Assembly: GCA_018524725.1 (NCBI GenBank)
Contig: JAEUWP010000436.1
Span: forward strand, 310,001-374,000
Direction of reading: 5' to 3'
Source of the DNA: Podaxis mareebaensis
Lineage: Eukaryota; Basidiomycota; Agaricomycetes; Agaricales; Agaricaceae
Length of the DNA: 64,000 bases
Part shown: piece after piece, positions 45,617 to 56,543 of the stretch
Layout: each line of letters starts with the position of its first letter
How positions within the stretch are numbered: the stretch's first letter is position 1
The notes under the pieces: generated by a model
Database searches by the model: none
Told to the model about the DNA's origin: nothing
Seen by the model: only the letters and a program-made list of their open reading frames with translations
Translations under genes and position numbers: made by a program

Positions 45617-46618
45617 ATGCCCATGTCCACTCATATACAGACTTTGACGCTCTCTACGGTCGCGACGAGAAAGCGCGCCCTCTCCTTGTCACTCGTGGGC
45701 AAGCAAACACCTTCGTTGTTGCATGACCTCCCTGCAGAAATCATCATGCATATCCTGGAACTGGCCCTCCTTCACGACCGCCCAAGAGACCTTGCCTCTA
45801 TTTCTCAGATCATCCGACATTTTGTCAACACAATCATCTACCGCGCCGTCGTGCTCGATTCTCCGCACGCGATTTCCTTATTCCACCGCACTGCCTCGTC
45901 TCCTCGGTCATCGCATCTCTTGGCTCACGTCAAGAGACTAGCCATAACTTGGGAACCCGAGTACTTCAGCCCCAGCACAGAGCAACAACTTCGGGGAATT
46001 GTGGCCCGGTGCCCATCTCTACGCGCCGTCGCGGTACCATCTTGCTGTCAAATCAACATTTCTCCATCAGGGACCATTCATCATGACGGGCCGTCAGAAT
46101 TGACCATCCAGTCATTTGAAGACTTCGCCAACTCCGATCCGCTTTCCGCGCTCCCACTTTTGCCCGTCTATTTTTCGACTTCTCTCACGCATCTCCGCAT
46201 TTGTGAACCTAGCAATACCTGGCAATCTCCGTTGTCAATTGTTGCTGCCTTTCATGATGCGCCGAATTTGACACATTTGCAACTTGCGCGCCGGGCAGAT
46301 TCGAACGAGGACAATGACGTCGTTTTTGCGGAGGACATTGCATATTTGTTGGCGACGAGGAAGAATTTGAAGATGGTGGTTGTCAGTATCTTTGGCGGGT
46401 TAATGAGGGCTTCACCTGTTGCTCTGCATGAGTCTAGCATCTGGATGCTGGTCTCGAAGCTTCAGGAGGTGGATCCAAGAGTAGTGGTCATAGAGGGTGA
46501 GATGGGAAAGTGGAGGGAGGAATGGAAGGATGTCAAGGGTTTGCGGTGTGGTGGCCGTCTTGTCGACTTTTGGGATATGGCTCGGAGGCAGCGACTTCAG
46601 GAGATAGTCGTCGAGTGA
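45617..46618 (+). CDS. F-box protein, 333 aa, single exon
   Basis: Likely substrate adaptor of an SCF ubiquitin ligase; F-box genes are greatly expanded in agaricomycetes. One exon encodes 333 residues. The F-box is at about residues 35-80 (LLHDLPAEIIMHILELALLH, then DLASISQIIRHFV). The rest is a weakly repetitive leucine-rich-like region (LAHVKRLAITWEPEYF, SLTHLRICEPS, NLTHLQLARRAD) that would recognise the target. No intron is needed. A second F-box gene follows 474 bp downstream on the same strand; the two are not close in sequence. The target is unknown. Confidence 0.88.
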   Translation: MPMSTHIQTLTLSTVATRKRALSLSLVGKQTPSLLHDLPAEIIMHILELALLHDRPRDLASISQIIRHFVNTIIYRAVVLDSPHAISLFHRTASSPRSSHLLAHVKRLAITWEPEYFSPSTEQQLRGIVARCPSLRAVAVPSCCQINISPSGTIHHDGPSELTIQSFEDFANSDPLSALPLLPVYFSTSLTHLRICEPSNTWQSPLSIVAAFHDAPNLTHLQLARRADSNEDNDVVFAEDIAYLLATRKNLKMVVVSIFGGLMRASPVALHESSIWMLVSKLQEVDPRVVVIEGEMGKWREEWKDVKGLRCGGRLVDFWDMARRQRLQEIVVE

Positions 46619-47092
46619 TGTCGACATCGCCTATGTTGTAGAATTTATCGTCATTGCGGCCCTATTCATTTTTTCGATATTGTAACTCAGGTAATCCTCC
46701 CGTTGTATCCCGATTTCTTGGAGCATGCTAGACTCCTAGCATATAATGCTTGGTTGTACATATAATATAGAGCTTGATCATTATCAAATCCTTGTGCTAT
46801 GATTATTTTGGACGCTCCGCGCTCGACCCTGCTGAGCAATCAGTGATCGTGGTCGCATGAATGCCATGACCATCACGGCCTGCGGCGACTATTGGCGCGC
46901 ACTGCGGCTGCGCTAACTCTCTGCCATCAATATTCAACCGTAGTCTATACATTCGCTGTTATAAAGGCCAGAGCGGCGGATTCTTTGGACCTTATCTGCA
47001 TAGCCGCTATATGACACTGGTACGAGGTTACTACTTCTCTGTCGATAGCAAATTTGGACTGACTTAGCACCATCATCGAATAGATTCGAAAC
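46619..47092. other. Intergenic between the two F-box genes
   Basis: Nothing beyond the 3' region of the first and the promoter of the second F-box gene was seen. Confidence 0.5.
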
Positions 47093-48454
47093 ATGCTTCA
47101 CTCCGGGACTGTTGATGGACAAACGCCGTTGATCAACAGCTTGCCACCAGAGATTCTTTCCGATATCTTCCTCCACCTCCGGCAGATACGACGATACCGG
47201 CAACTTCTTCCGTTTCAAGTTTCCACATCTCATGTGTGCCGACGTTGGCGTCAAATCGCGATCTCCACACCCCAACTGTGGTCTACCATCACGGTCTTCT
47301 CCACGAGGTCTTTGCCTTGTGTGGACGAATGGCTGAGGCGTTCTGGTGCCGCACCGCTCGGCGTCCGCCTGGATCTGTATAGCGCGGATTATCGAGGGCA
47401 AGTGGATGTAGTCTGGATCAAGGAAACACTTGCGCGCATCGCGAGCAACGTCCACCGACTCCGGAATCTCTTCATATTCGCATACCGCGAAGTGAATGCC
47501 TATCACATACTCCAATTATTTGAGCACGCAGACGCGCCCCTGCTGGAACGACTGAGTGTTCACATTGGGAATCGCGACGACCGGCGGGAACTCGCTCCGC
47601 TTCTTGTTTCCGGGAATAACTTCACCCTCTCCACTACGTTTAATGGTGGTTTGCCCAGGCTCGCCTTTGCCGAGCTCGAGCCTCTTCGATGCATACCCCC
47701 CTTAACGAACATCACGACTCTCTATCTGAACGTGGTTGGGAAAAGGGCCGCGCTCCATTTCGACCGTCTCGCAGAAATCCTTCAGACGCCATATAACCTT
47801 GTCACCTTCTCGCTTAGAGGCAACATTAAAGAAGATGGATGGCCAATCCATCGTGATCGCCCACATATCCAACTCCCTCAACTACGCAATCTCGAACTCT
47901 CAGCACGAGGTGTGACCGGTGTCTGGTTCATTCTCTTTTTTGGCGCTCCCAACCTTGAATCATTGCGTTGGCATGTGTCTAGTGACAACTATCATCAACT
48001 ACTTGATTCGCCGCAGTTCCAACCCGGCGTCATCAAGTTTCCTGCCCTCAAGTACCTTACTCTTGTGGGCCAACCCCTCTCGCCACGCCATCTGGAGATA
48101 CTGATGGAAATATTTCCGACTCCGACACACATCCTCTATTCCCATCCATTGTTCCTAACGCAGACTCCGCCCTTGAGTGCATTATTTGGTACCCCCGGTT
48201 GGGCCAATTTGCAGGTTTTGGCGGTGCAAAGAATTTTCGAACCCCACAGTGAGCGACTTGCTCTGGAAATGCGAAGAACGCTTCGTGTGAGGCCGAATAT
48301 TGAAAAGGTTCTGGCAGATAGAGAGTTGCTGTCGTATTTGGAGAAACATACACCGGACCTGCAGAATCTGGTGGAATTGGACGAGCTGAATGGTCGCACT
48401 TTCCCGGATTACTGGTGGATTTCCAGGAACGAAGAGACGCCAGATCGTCTCTGA
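47093..48454 (+). CDS. F-box protein with LRR-like body, 453 aa, single exon
   Basis: Likely SCF adaptor. The F-box is at about residues 13-65 (LINSLPPEILSDIFLHLRQI and STSHVCRRWRQIAISTPQLW), the common agaricomycete form. The body has irregular leucine-rich units (NITTLYLNVVGKRA, PQLRNLELSARG, PNLESLRWHVSSDN, PALKYLTLVGQPL). It ends with a charged tail (SRNEETPDRL). The reading frame is uninterrupted for 1362 nt and starts at the first ATG that leaves the F-box whole. Confidence 0.9.
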   Translation: MLHSGTVDGQTPLINSLPPEILSDIFLHLRQIRRYRQLLPFQVSTSHVCRRWRQIAISTPQLWSTITVFSTRSLPCVDEWLRRSGAAPLGVRLDLYSADYRGQVDVVWIKETLARIASNVHRLRNLFIFAYREVNAYHILQLFEHADAPLLERLSVHIGNRDDRRELAPLLVSGNNFTLSTTFNGGLPRLAFAELEPLRCIPPLTNITTLYLNVVGKRAALHFDRLAEILQTPYNLVTFSLRGNIKEDGWPIHRDRPHIQLPQLRNLELSARGVTGVWFILFFGAPNLESLRWHVSSDNYHQLLDSPQFQPGVIKFPALKYLTLVGQPLSPRHLEILMEIFPTPTHILYSHPLFLTQTPPLSALFGTPGWANLQVLAVQRIFEPHSERLALEMRRTLRVRPNIEKVLADRELLSYLEKHTPDLQNLVELDELNGRTFPDYWWISRNEETPDRL

Positions 48455-49014
48455 TGAGCTTTAGTGTATTTTATGGGCATTTTATGGGCGTTTGATCACC
48501 CGATTTCTCACCTGTGAGTCACCGTGATCTGTTGATCCACTACTAGCGTTCTCAATTTTGTTTGTTATTTCACAGGTCTCTCTTTTTCTTTCTCGCGTAT
48601 GAACATGCCTTCGTCTCTAAACGCCAACTGAGCTGGCTAGATGTTCTTCACAACTATCGGCCGTCGCAATGTGTAGACGAAAAATTTGACAAACTCAGAA
48701 CCACCGTACTGCCTTTTAGACGCCAGAGGCTTCTCGTTAATTTTGGTCCATCACTTATGCAACTCGGCCATCATGAACATTGACCCAAAGTTCCTCTGGG
48801 CTATGCGATGACGACTGCCTGGCTGATCTGTGCATGGTCAGGGGCACGGCATTGCGCCGTCAGTTCCCGAGCGCTAGATACACGATGAAAAAAATCCCCT
48901 TCCCCTCAACAGCATTCGTTTTCCCAGACAGTAGAGCTGTGTACATATAAAAACCCGTCCTCTTATCTCAAAGCTTTCATCGCGAATATCTTCACCTCTC
49001 AGCAGTGATCGGCC
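48455..49014. other. Intergenic upstream of SAP-like gene 1
   Basis: No gene seen. A TATA box (48946-48953) sits about 65 bp before the next ATG. Confidence 0.5.
48946..48953 (+). promoter_or_regulatory. TATA box of SAP-like gene 1
   Basis: The sequence tataaaaa lies 62 bp upstream of the ATG at 49015. Confidence 0.55.
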
Positions 49015-50004
49015 ATGTCAATTCCCCTCACACACGAGACGACCAGGCGCCAATTACCTCGCGGACCCTCCTGCCAGTGCCATGCGCTCCTGTCGTACAA
49101 GCCCAGACCAAGGCCAGTATTTCGACCCGACGCACCTGTAGAAAGCGTGGAGGAATTGTGTGATGAGGTCTTTCGAATCGGCACATCTATTTTGATTCGC
49201 CTTGCGGTGCCCGTTCCTCCAGCCCAAATGGCGTATTTCGAGTGTCTGAATGGGCTTGATGCCCCGCAATACGCTAATCCTGAACGCAAACCCCACGAGT
49301 ACGATTCTTCAACTCCATGTCCCGAACATGGTTCCTCGCTTGTCGCTGGAGAACTTCGGGAAGATTCCCAACCACCTGGTTCCTCAGATGGACGTGAAGA
49401 TCCTTCAGCGGATCCTAACGCACAGGGTTCCCTCCCCACCCCATACTCTGATGTACCCCTACGCGAATCGTTACCTGAACTTTTATATCCCAGAGTGGAT
49501 TCCGACGCAGCGCGACCTTTGATTGATCAAGTCCCACCGGTTTCCGGCCCTCGGCCTGAGACTGTATCTGAAGCTCAGGACAACGCCCAGCATCGACTTT
49601 GGAGCAACCCAATTGTGCGATATGTCACAAAGGAGCAATTGAAGGCCATGGGTTGGAAAGATCTATTCAAGTTAGCCCGTGTAAGCTTATTCATTCTCAG
49701 CTCCGCGAATGCAATGATATTTAGTTCATTTATGTTGCGCAGGCCCGAGGCGTTTTTCATGGGCCCATGATGAAGAGCAGACAAGAGCTCGTGGAGAATT
49801 TCTTGCGGAAATTTGGGAGTCAAGTCCCAATATATCAGAACGACAAACTCCCAGATAATTTTCCATCGAAGCATGATTGTGAGTATTTTTGTGTGATTTC
49901 ACACTAATCGGAGCTGATGATGGATATGGTTGGTAGCGGTGCGACGTTTTTGTGATCATGTTGGATCAGGGCGTCGTCAGGGACCAATGATGAGGAGGGG
50001 GTGA
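49015..50004 (+). CDS. Hypothetical protein with SAP/Rho-N-like motif, gene 1, 289 aa
   Basis: Not a family I can name. Exons 49015-49680, 49743-49878 and 49937-50004 join to 289 residues. The N-terminal two thirds is Pro/Ser-rich and probably disordered, with a few Cys near the start (PSCQCHALLSY). Near residues 204-243 is a helix-loop-helix-like unit: EQLKAMGWKDLFKLAR, a GVFHGPMMKS loop, then RQELVENFLRKFG. This resembles SAP or Rho-N motifs (helix, extended loop with a Gly, KSR-x-ELI helix), which bind DNA or RNA. Two related genes follow on the same strand (51818 and 53435), and the intron before the last exon has the same phase as in the 51818 gene. Nucleic-acid binding is inference only. 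Confidence 0.7.
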
Positions 50005-50720
50005 GAGGTTAGCTCTGGTTTCTGAGCCGTGGCTATGTGAACATCGTGGCTTCTGATACCTCATGTTCGTTCAAGTGGATTCAGATTAGTGTACATCTTT
50101 TATGCTATGCCGTGGAGTAATGCTCGTTATGATCCTCTCATGTATTCTAGATCCGAGTTGATCATGGGATGGGTTCGGTTTCATCGGGGGAGGCGATGTT
50201 GATGATATCAAGCAATTGTGATAAATGTACTCCTGGGACTTGTTCTGTACAAGGGCTCCTCGGGGCTATATTTGAGTGCCTTTATGGCCCTTGTATCATG
50301 TCCCTTCTCGATTATGCCATGCAACCGGAGTTCAGCAATTAGTTGCAGGACAATGGGGACCACCGGCCCGAGAGCGTCTTCCGGCCTCGGTATTGTTTGG
50401 CTCCGCCGCGTTGTTTGTATACCAGGCGGTCATCATATGTATCTGTGGATGCGGCAGCGGTATGTTGCCCCCTTTCAAATTGTCCTAAACAATAGCACTT
50501 GTATGGCCCGACCGGCAGGTTGTGGTAGCCTAGCTGCTCAGCGCGGATGAGATACTAAAGAGAGGGGGGCGAAGGTTTATCGAGCAGGAAAAAAAGACGG
50601 CCACCCCTTACTTGGTATCACCCGGCAACTACAAGTCTACATGTGGAAGAATGGTTGGTATTGCTTTGTACACTCCAGTACACAACCTCTGTAGAGTTAT
50701 TGTCTCGTAAAACATTTGGT
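50005..50720. other. Intergenic, 0.7 kb
   Basis: No gene supported. It lies between the end of SAP-like gene 1 and the 3' end of the minus-strand pseudogene. Confidence 0.45.
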
Positions 50721-51592
50721 TCACTGAGAATTGGGGAGCGACTCCGACCAAGAACTTTTCACGAGGGAACGGAACAGCATATAATGCTTCAAAGCCTCCA
50801 ACCTGAAGTCTGGCTTCTCCATCCCTTCACTCAACCGCCGCCTCTCTCCGACCACACATTTCCTTACTTCGGTGCTGTATACGGGATATTCACCTCTCTC
50901 CACGGCTGTACTGAGCTGTTGCGTCACGGGGACAACGTAGAAGATTGACCGAGTGCCAATCATCGTGATGCAGGGAATCGACATGCTGTTTTTCCTCTCT
51001 AGTCCAAGCCGTGCTCTATTGCGATTATTCATCTGAAAGGCTGCAATAGCCCCAGCTATGGCCTGAGGCTCCGGATCTTTAGGACTAAGCTCAGTCTTGT
51101 CTTCCTGAACAAGGAGAATAGTTGACGCGTGATGGACAAGGCAAATGTCGGTTTGAGCCGTTTCGCGTAGGATCTCGCGCAAATATGCAAAGGTATGGCA
51201 TAACGTGACCTCAGGACGAGGTTGCGTTCTTCGAAACGGAGCATACGAAGCAGTTCCTTAGCGAAATCGTCGATTGCAGACTCTTGACCCGTATACGTAG
51301 CATGTGGATATGAATCAGATTAAACCTTACAAAGTCGCTTGGACGAGTGACATACCTGAATTAACCCTTGTAGCTAGGTCCAAATACATCAACAAGCGAT
51401 GGGTGTTGTCGTTTGTAGCTTGACTGGCATCGTTGGCATTCAAGAACTCGGGATCAACGCCTTCAAGAGTGGCAGGAAGATCCTGACCGAAGAAGGTCTT
51501 CGCGATTGGTTCGGAATGACAATGTTGTACGCCTCTAGATCGGAGAGAGTCCAGTCGCTACCAGATTTCGCTGATCGGATGATTTGGGACGT
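50721..51592 (-). pseudogene. Nuclease-like basidiomycete family, copy 2, several lesions
   Basis: Second copy of the family at 32.2 kb, on the minus strand. Family blocks are present but in changing frames: SAKSGSDWTLSDLEAYNI, then (after a lost base near 51500) FFGQDLPATLEGVDPEFLN and THRLLMYLDLATR, an intron (51283-51355), SAIDDFAKELLRML and RYAIPLHIC. Then, after another lost base near 51178, EILRETAQTDICLV, ILLVQEDK, AIAGAIAAFQMNNRNR and IFYVVPVTQQLSTAV follow. The expected start codon position reads ACG (51590-51592). The acceptor expected from the family alignment reads GG; another AG 6 nt on could serve. D-x-C followed by QEDK is intact here. The lesions make function unlikely. Confidence 0.7.
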
Positions 51593-51817
51593 GGTGGTTG
51601 TGGTTGTTGTTATGAGTCCTTACGTAATTAAAGGAAACATTTATGTGTACCCAGCCTTTGGTATTTGCTGGATAATAGGGGTCCTGTGCGTTTATTGTAA
51701 CCCGGACGAACAATAGGCGCCAAGCTCGTCAAAACCCCTCTATCCAGTTGGCATCTTCTATTTCCACCAAATCCCGCTCGCATCTTCTCACACACCTTAC
51801 CTCATCATTCTTTCTCC

Positions 51818-52594
51818 ATGCCTCCAAGGCGGAATCATCAAGCTAAAGAACCAGCTAGAACAGTCAATCATCCGTATAAACTTCGATCCTTGAGAAATTC
51901 AGCCCAGGCCGAAAATACCGCTCGGGATCGACCAGCTGAAAAGGTCAAACACCAGAAGGCGTTACGAGAACAGGCCTTACAAGTCTTCAACAAAAAGGAG
52001 CTGAGAAAGTTCCCAGTGGAGCAGCTTAGACGCCTTGCGGCGGTATGTCGTGATCCACTGTTGCTGTGGCATGTTTACTGACGTCCGATTTAACCTTTAG
52101 ATCAAGAAGATTCATGGACAACGGAAGCAGAGCATCATGTTGTCTTTCAAACGGGTGTACGGGGAAGCCGTACCCTTGTATCCGAGTGAAGGTCGAGTGG
52201 AGATGAGGGAGTGTTCGAGAGAGGAGTATCAAATCGGCCAAAAGAGGGTGATCAGAGTTGAAACATATCAGGAGGTCATATTCAAGGAGGAGGAGGTTGA
52301 AGACACTTCGGTGCTAAATGGGGTGCCAATCCCAAGGAGGAGCAATAGGTTGCAGCAGAAGGCCCAGTCCAGAGAGGACACCCTCATTATAAAGATTCCA
52401 TGTGAGTGTCTTGGACCATCTGCATTTCTCCCGACTTATCCATAGCGGACAGCGAAACCCCGGCGGAGACGGGGATAATACCATCCCTGACGCCAACCAA
52501 CACCCTCGATACCATAACGTTTGCCAGACTCGTTCTAGCAATCCAGACAAGTCTGGTCTTCCCGCCATCCTGTCTCCATCTCAGCTCCCTGTGA
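51818..52594 (+). CDS. Hypothetical protein with SAP/Rho-N-like motif, gene 2, 224 aa
   Basis: Related to the genes at 49015 and 53435. Exons 51818-52042, 52101-52401 and 52446-52594 join to 224 residues. The N-terminus is basic (PPRRNHQAKEPARTVNHPYK). The shared unit runs from about residue 57: KKELRKFPVEQLRRLAA at the first exon end, then IKKIHGQRKQSIMLSF and KRVYGEAVPLYPSEG. The last motif also occurs in gene 3 as VYGKEVPLYPGED. An acidic stretch (EVIFKEEEVEDTSV) and a basic one (PIPRRSNRLQQKAQ) follow. The first intron lies right after Leu-Ala-Ala, as in gene 3. The C-terminal exon is less certain because two frames are open there. Confidence 0.65.
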
Positions 52595-52689
52595 CACTAC
52601 TCGGGACAATCATTCTCCAAACCCCGCATACAGCCACACAACATTGTTATCTTCTCCCCGATCCTCGCTGCTTTTGCTTGTATCGCAAG

Positions 52690-52702
52690 CCCCCCCCCCC
52701 CC
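52690..52702. repeat. Poly-C tract, 13 nt
   Basis: Uninterrupted run of 13 C about 100 bp after the stop of SAP-like gene 2. Confidence 0.9.
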
Positions 52703-53383
52703 GATATCAGGTTGCCTGAAGGCACTTAGTATACGGGAAGTCGGTTCTGGGGACAACTACTCGAGATGAAGTCGCCCCATGTTCAATGCGCCTCGCTTGA
52801 TCACGAGCCTCCTGGAGCTTCGGGCCCTGGATCACTCGCTAGACATGACGCGTAGGGATTGCGAATCCCAAGGCTGTAGGATTCGTGGGTTGTCCGTTTA
52901 TTGTATTATTCACTTTGATTTAATATATTTTCAACACCCTTAATCCCATCCACCAAAACTGGCACGCCCATCTACTCCACCTTCGCGATTAAAAGATTGA
53001 CCATGTGTCTCTTTATTCACCAGTCATGGACACAGGGTATTGTGCTGGTGTTGAAGTCGGTTTGGCCCTTGCTTTCTATCGCAAAGCGGGGCTGGGCCCA
53101 CATATCTTGGTGCATCATTGATGACTGGAGGATAACAGCACACGAATGTGTATTCCCGGCCAATATTCCATTGTTTGGCGCGTCTTTGTGGCCTTGCGCA
53201 TTCACAATATGGTGGCGGATTGCTCGTGGACCGACGGTGCTACAGGGTCTCGAGGGTGATAGCCCGCCGCCACCCACCATGACTAAGGCACCGCTGGGCG
53301 AAGAATTCCACCAGCTGTTATTTCACTGGGCCTTAAAGCCATTCACCGGTTACTTATGGTGCAGCAGATTCACAACCTTTTAA

Positions 53384-53397
53384 CCCCCCCCCCCCCC
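53384..53397. repeat. Poly-C tract, 14 nt
   Basis: Uninterrupted run of 14 C, 37 bp upstream of the ATG of SAP-like gene 3. Confidence 0.9.
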
Positions 53398-53434
53398 TCA
53401 TCCTGGCGAGATCCTCCAACTACACGCTCTTGTG

Positions 53435-53831
53435 ATGCCCAAGCAGTCGAAGAAGAGACAGCAGTCTTACACCGTCAGCGCAGCATCGCGTGCACAACAG
53501 GATCCTAGGCCCAAGTGCGTCACATGTGCCGCCGCCGACGAGGTTCGACAACAGCTTAAAGGCGCATTTTTGAAGCCTCGGAGGGTCCTCAGACAGGAGG
53601 AGTTGAAGAAGATGGATTGGCGAGAACTCCAGAAATTGGCAGCAGTGCGCTTGATTTTTCTTCTTATAAAAGTTGCGGAGAGACCAACAAGGTGACGCTA
53701 CGTGCGTCGTTGAATAGAGGCGGAAGATCCCGGGTTCGACGAAGAGTATGAAGCTGCGGTGGTTTACGTTGGTGTATGGAAAAGAGGTGCCACTTTATCC
53801 GGGGGAAGACGATTCGATTCGGAGTGTATGA
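53435..53831 (+). CDS. Hypothetical protein with SAP/Rho-N-like motif, gene 3, 107 aa (short)
   Basis: Shortest of the three related genes. Exons 53435-53644 and 53718-53831 join in phase 0 to 107 residues. The N-terminus is basic and Ser/Gln-rich with a C-x2-C pair (KCVTCAAADEV). The shared unit reads LRQEELKKMDWRELQKLAA at the exon end, then RRKIPGSTKSMKLRWFTLVY and GKEVPLYPGEDDS. It stops soon after the motif that in gene 2 continues for over 100 residues, so it may be a truncated paralogue. A 14-nt poly-C tract precedes the start. Confidence 0.6.
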
Positions 53832-54203
53832 TCGTTCATCATAGTGTAAGCGAACTTGCGAGCTGGAGTCGGGCGTGGCTAATAGGTCTCTCGACAGGAT
53901 TGGTCCGTTCGAGTGGGGATGCATTTTCACACGGGGGCTGAAAGCAGGGGACTTCACCGCAGGCGATGGGCCCGAGCTTAGATGAACACCACTAACGACT
54001 TTCGACGTCCAGTTATGGCGAGGAGGGGGGATGTCACAGTTTCCAGGGGTCTTGTATTTGCGTTAGAGCCTGGTCCGTAGTGGATCATGAAATGGGTGTC
54101 TGTGCGGAGATGTAAGATAGTCAATGAATTGGTATAAATATCTGTGATTGTCATTGTATCCAAATTACATGGAGATCCGTTGCAGGAAGGTTTTCGTATA
54201 GGT
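53832..54203. other. Intergenic between convergent genes
   Basis: 3' regions of SAP-like gene 3 (plus) and the dehydrogenase gene (minus). No coding pattern seen. Confidence 0.5.
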
Positions 54204-56241
54204 CTAGTTGGCGAATGCAGGAATACCGGTGATGGCCTTGCCCAGGATGAGGGCGTGAACATCCTGAAGGATATGGGTCAGCGCCAAGAAAATGCGCTAG
54301 GACGACATTCAACATACATTTGTACCCTCATAGGTGTTCGTCACCTGCAGGTTCGCCACATGTCGTCCAACATGATACCTGGGATCAAACGTCAATTTCG
54401 AATAAGTGAAAACGACGACACCCAGCTCACTCATCTGCGCAAGCATTACCACCCAGAATGTCCAGCAAAATCCTGCTTTGTTGTAATGCCTTGCCACAAT
54501 TGTTCCTCTTCACCATGCTGACCATCTCCGGGGCCAATTTGCCCTGATCTTTCATCCTACTGACTTGTAAACTTGCTTGCAAACCGAGCGCAATCTCGGT
54601 CTGTGCATCCGCGAGTTTCTTTTGAATGAGCTGGAAGGAGGCAATAGGGCGGTTGAATTGTTTGCGCTCAAGGGCGTATTCGCGGGTGCGCATGAGACAA
54701 TCTTCCAGGGCGCCCATTACACCCCAAGAGATGCCAAAACTGGAATGTTAATAGTCAGCGCTGCGGTTGTTGCGACTTTAGATGCCGTTGCGTACCGAGC
54801 AGAGTTGAGGCAGGAAAAGGCGGAGCCTAGGCCCTTGGTTCCGGGGAGGAGGGCGTCTTGACCTACCCTCACGTTGTCCATGAAGACGGATCCGGTGAGA
54901 GATACACGGAGAGCTAGCTTGTTCTTGATAGGAGGCGCAGAGAGGCCCTTTGCACCCTAGAAAATACGGGTTAAAGAATTATTGGCGGTAGGCACCCAAC
55001 GGGGCGATAGTACCTTCTCAACGAGGAAGCCACGGATGCGGTTGTCCCATTTGCATTTCGCCCAGATAAGGAACAGGTCACTGTAATATATCTAACAATT
55101 GCAGCGTGAATAGGAGAATGAAGATACTCACGCGACGGGTGCGTTGGAGATCCATGTCTTGCTGCCGTTAAGAATGAAGCCGCCATCAACCTCTTCTGCA
55201 GTTGTCTCCATACTGCCAGGATCGGATCCGTGGTTGGGTTCAGTTAAACCCTAGTGAAAACACTTGTCAGAATCAGGAATTCGGGAGGACAAAGGAAAAC
55301 ATACGAAAGCTCCAGTAAGCTCTGCCTTGGCTATCCTCATATGCACATGAGAAATCAGGTCTTATAGGTGGTACAGGAGACGCACCCAGGCGAGGCAGGT
55401 ACTTCTCCTTCTGAGCCTCCGAACCGAACTCGTTAATGGGGTGCATCACAAGCGAGGACTGAACTGATGCCGTTGAGCGATACCCAGAATCGACTCTACG
55501 CGCGCATAACAACGGAAACACTCATCCGGTCAACAACTGTCTCCCCACGCATTGCAGAAGAACGAAGACTCACCGCTCAATCTCGCGCATAATAAGTCCA
55601 TACGCGACGTTACTCACGCCGGCACACCCGTACCCTTTGATGGTAGGCCCAAGCAGGCCTACTTTGGCCATCTCGGGGAGAATGTCATGGTTGAACTCTG
55701 TGCCATCACATTTAGCATCAACATCAGCGAAAGTGGAGTATAATGCTCAAGGAACGAACCTTCCGTCCTCCATTGGTGGAGTACTCGGGGCATAAGGTTC
55801 TCCTATGCAACTTCTTGAGGGCTTCGGAGCTTTAACCACCCCCCAATGAGACGTACCTGGCAGTATTCATGAGCAGTATCACTAATGGATTATCAGCACG
55901 CGTTCTAGACGTCCTAGGGTGTGGCACACGAGACGAACGTACCGAATAGCAATCTCCTCTTCCGTCAACTGCGATTCGAAATTCAACGGATCCTATGGAA
56001 CAAAGGACCTCAGTACGCGCCCGGGGGACGAACGCCAATGCGTCTTCACTCACCTCCCAGTTGAACTTGGCAAACTCTGAAGCCGGAACCGGAGATTAAG
56101 TAAGGAACGAGTTTGGGAACCAAGATGGAGCCAAATGATATACGCACGACTCGCAGCTCGGCGTCCAGTGACAGCTGGAGATTTGGCTCCAGCAACAGCA
56201 GTGCGGAGGACTCGCGAGGACTGGTTAGCGAAAGATAACAT
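54204..56241 (-). CDS. GCDH: Glutaryl-CoA dehydrogenase (acyl-CoA dehydrogenase family), 423 aa
   Basis: Mitochondrial flavoenzyme that oxidises and decarboxylates glutaryl-CoA to crotonyl-CoA in lysine, hydroxylysine and tryptophan breakdown. Fourteen exons (56148-56241, 56054-56076, 55943-55992, 55857-55881, 55760-55802, 55574-55697, 55386-55495, 55305-55330, 55132-55250, 55014-55080, 54796-54956, 54431-54739, 54318-54378, 54204-54263) join to 423 residues. The N-terminus is Arg/Ser/Ala-rich and lacks acid residues, like a mitochondrial presequence. Then come [82 protein letters not shown] and [29 protein letters not shown] carries the catalytic Glu. The SSLVMHPI and TYEGT blocks distinguish GCDH from other acyl-CoA dehydrogenases. 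Confidence 0.93.
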
Positions 56242-56543
56242 TGGGAGTGGATATTGAGAAGAGAAAGGGTGGGATCGTTGGAGGGCGTTTTTATAGGTAA
56301 GTGAGATCCGGGGAAGACATTGCCGGCGGATGAGAATGACATCGTGACACGCTGATCCCGGAGCAAGGAAGGTCCACACATCCAATATATTCTAATCTCA
56401 GAATACAATCTCTATCTCACTCAACACTCAAAACAAATCGGTTTTGGGCGATGTCATAGTCATGGACGCATGCAAACATGTCATATTGCATCATACGGTA
56501 CGGAGTGGAAAAAAAGGCCATGTGTGTATTGCGTACAAAAAAA
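56242..56543. other. Intergenic, 302 bp, dehydrogenase promoter
   Basis: Between the eL33 stop and the dehydrogenase start, both minus strand. No coding pattern; presumably promoter of the latter. Confidence 0.5.

Larger units (their letters stand above)
52595..53434. other. Intergenic with two long C tracts
   Basis: A 128-codon open frame at 52997-53383 has no recognisable features and I do not call it. The stretch holds C homopolymers at 52690-52702 and 53384-53397. The second lies about 40 bp before the start codon of SAP-like gene 3. Confidence 0.45.

Noticed and set aside
52997..53383. 128-codon plus-strand frame with many Trp and Ile
   Set aside because: No family resemblance or splice partners; it abuts a poly-C tract and could be chance.
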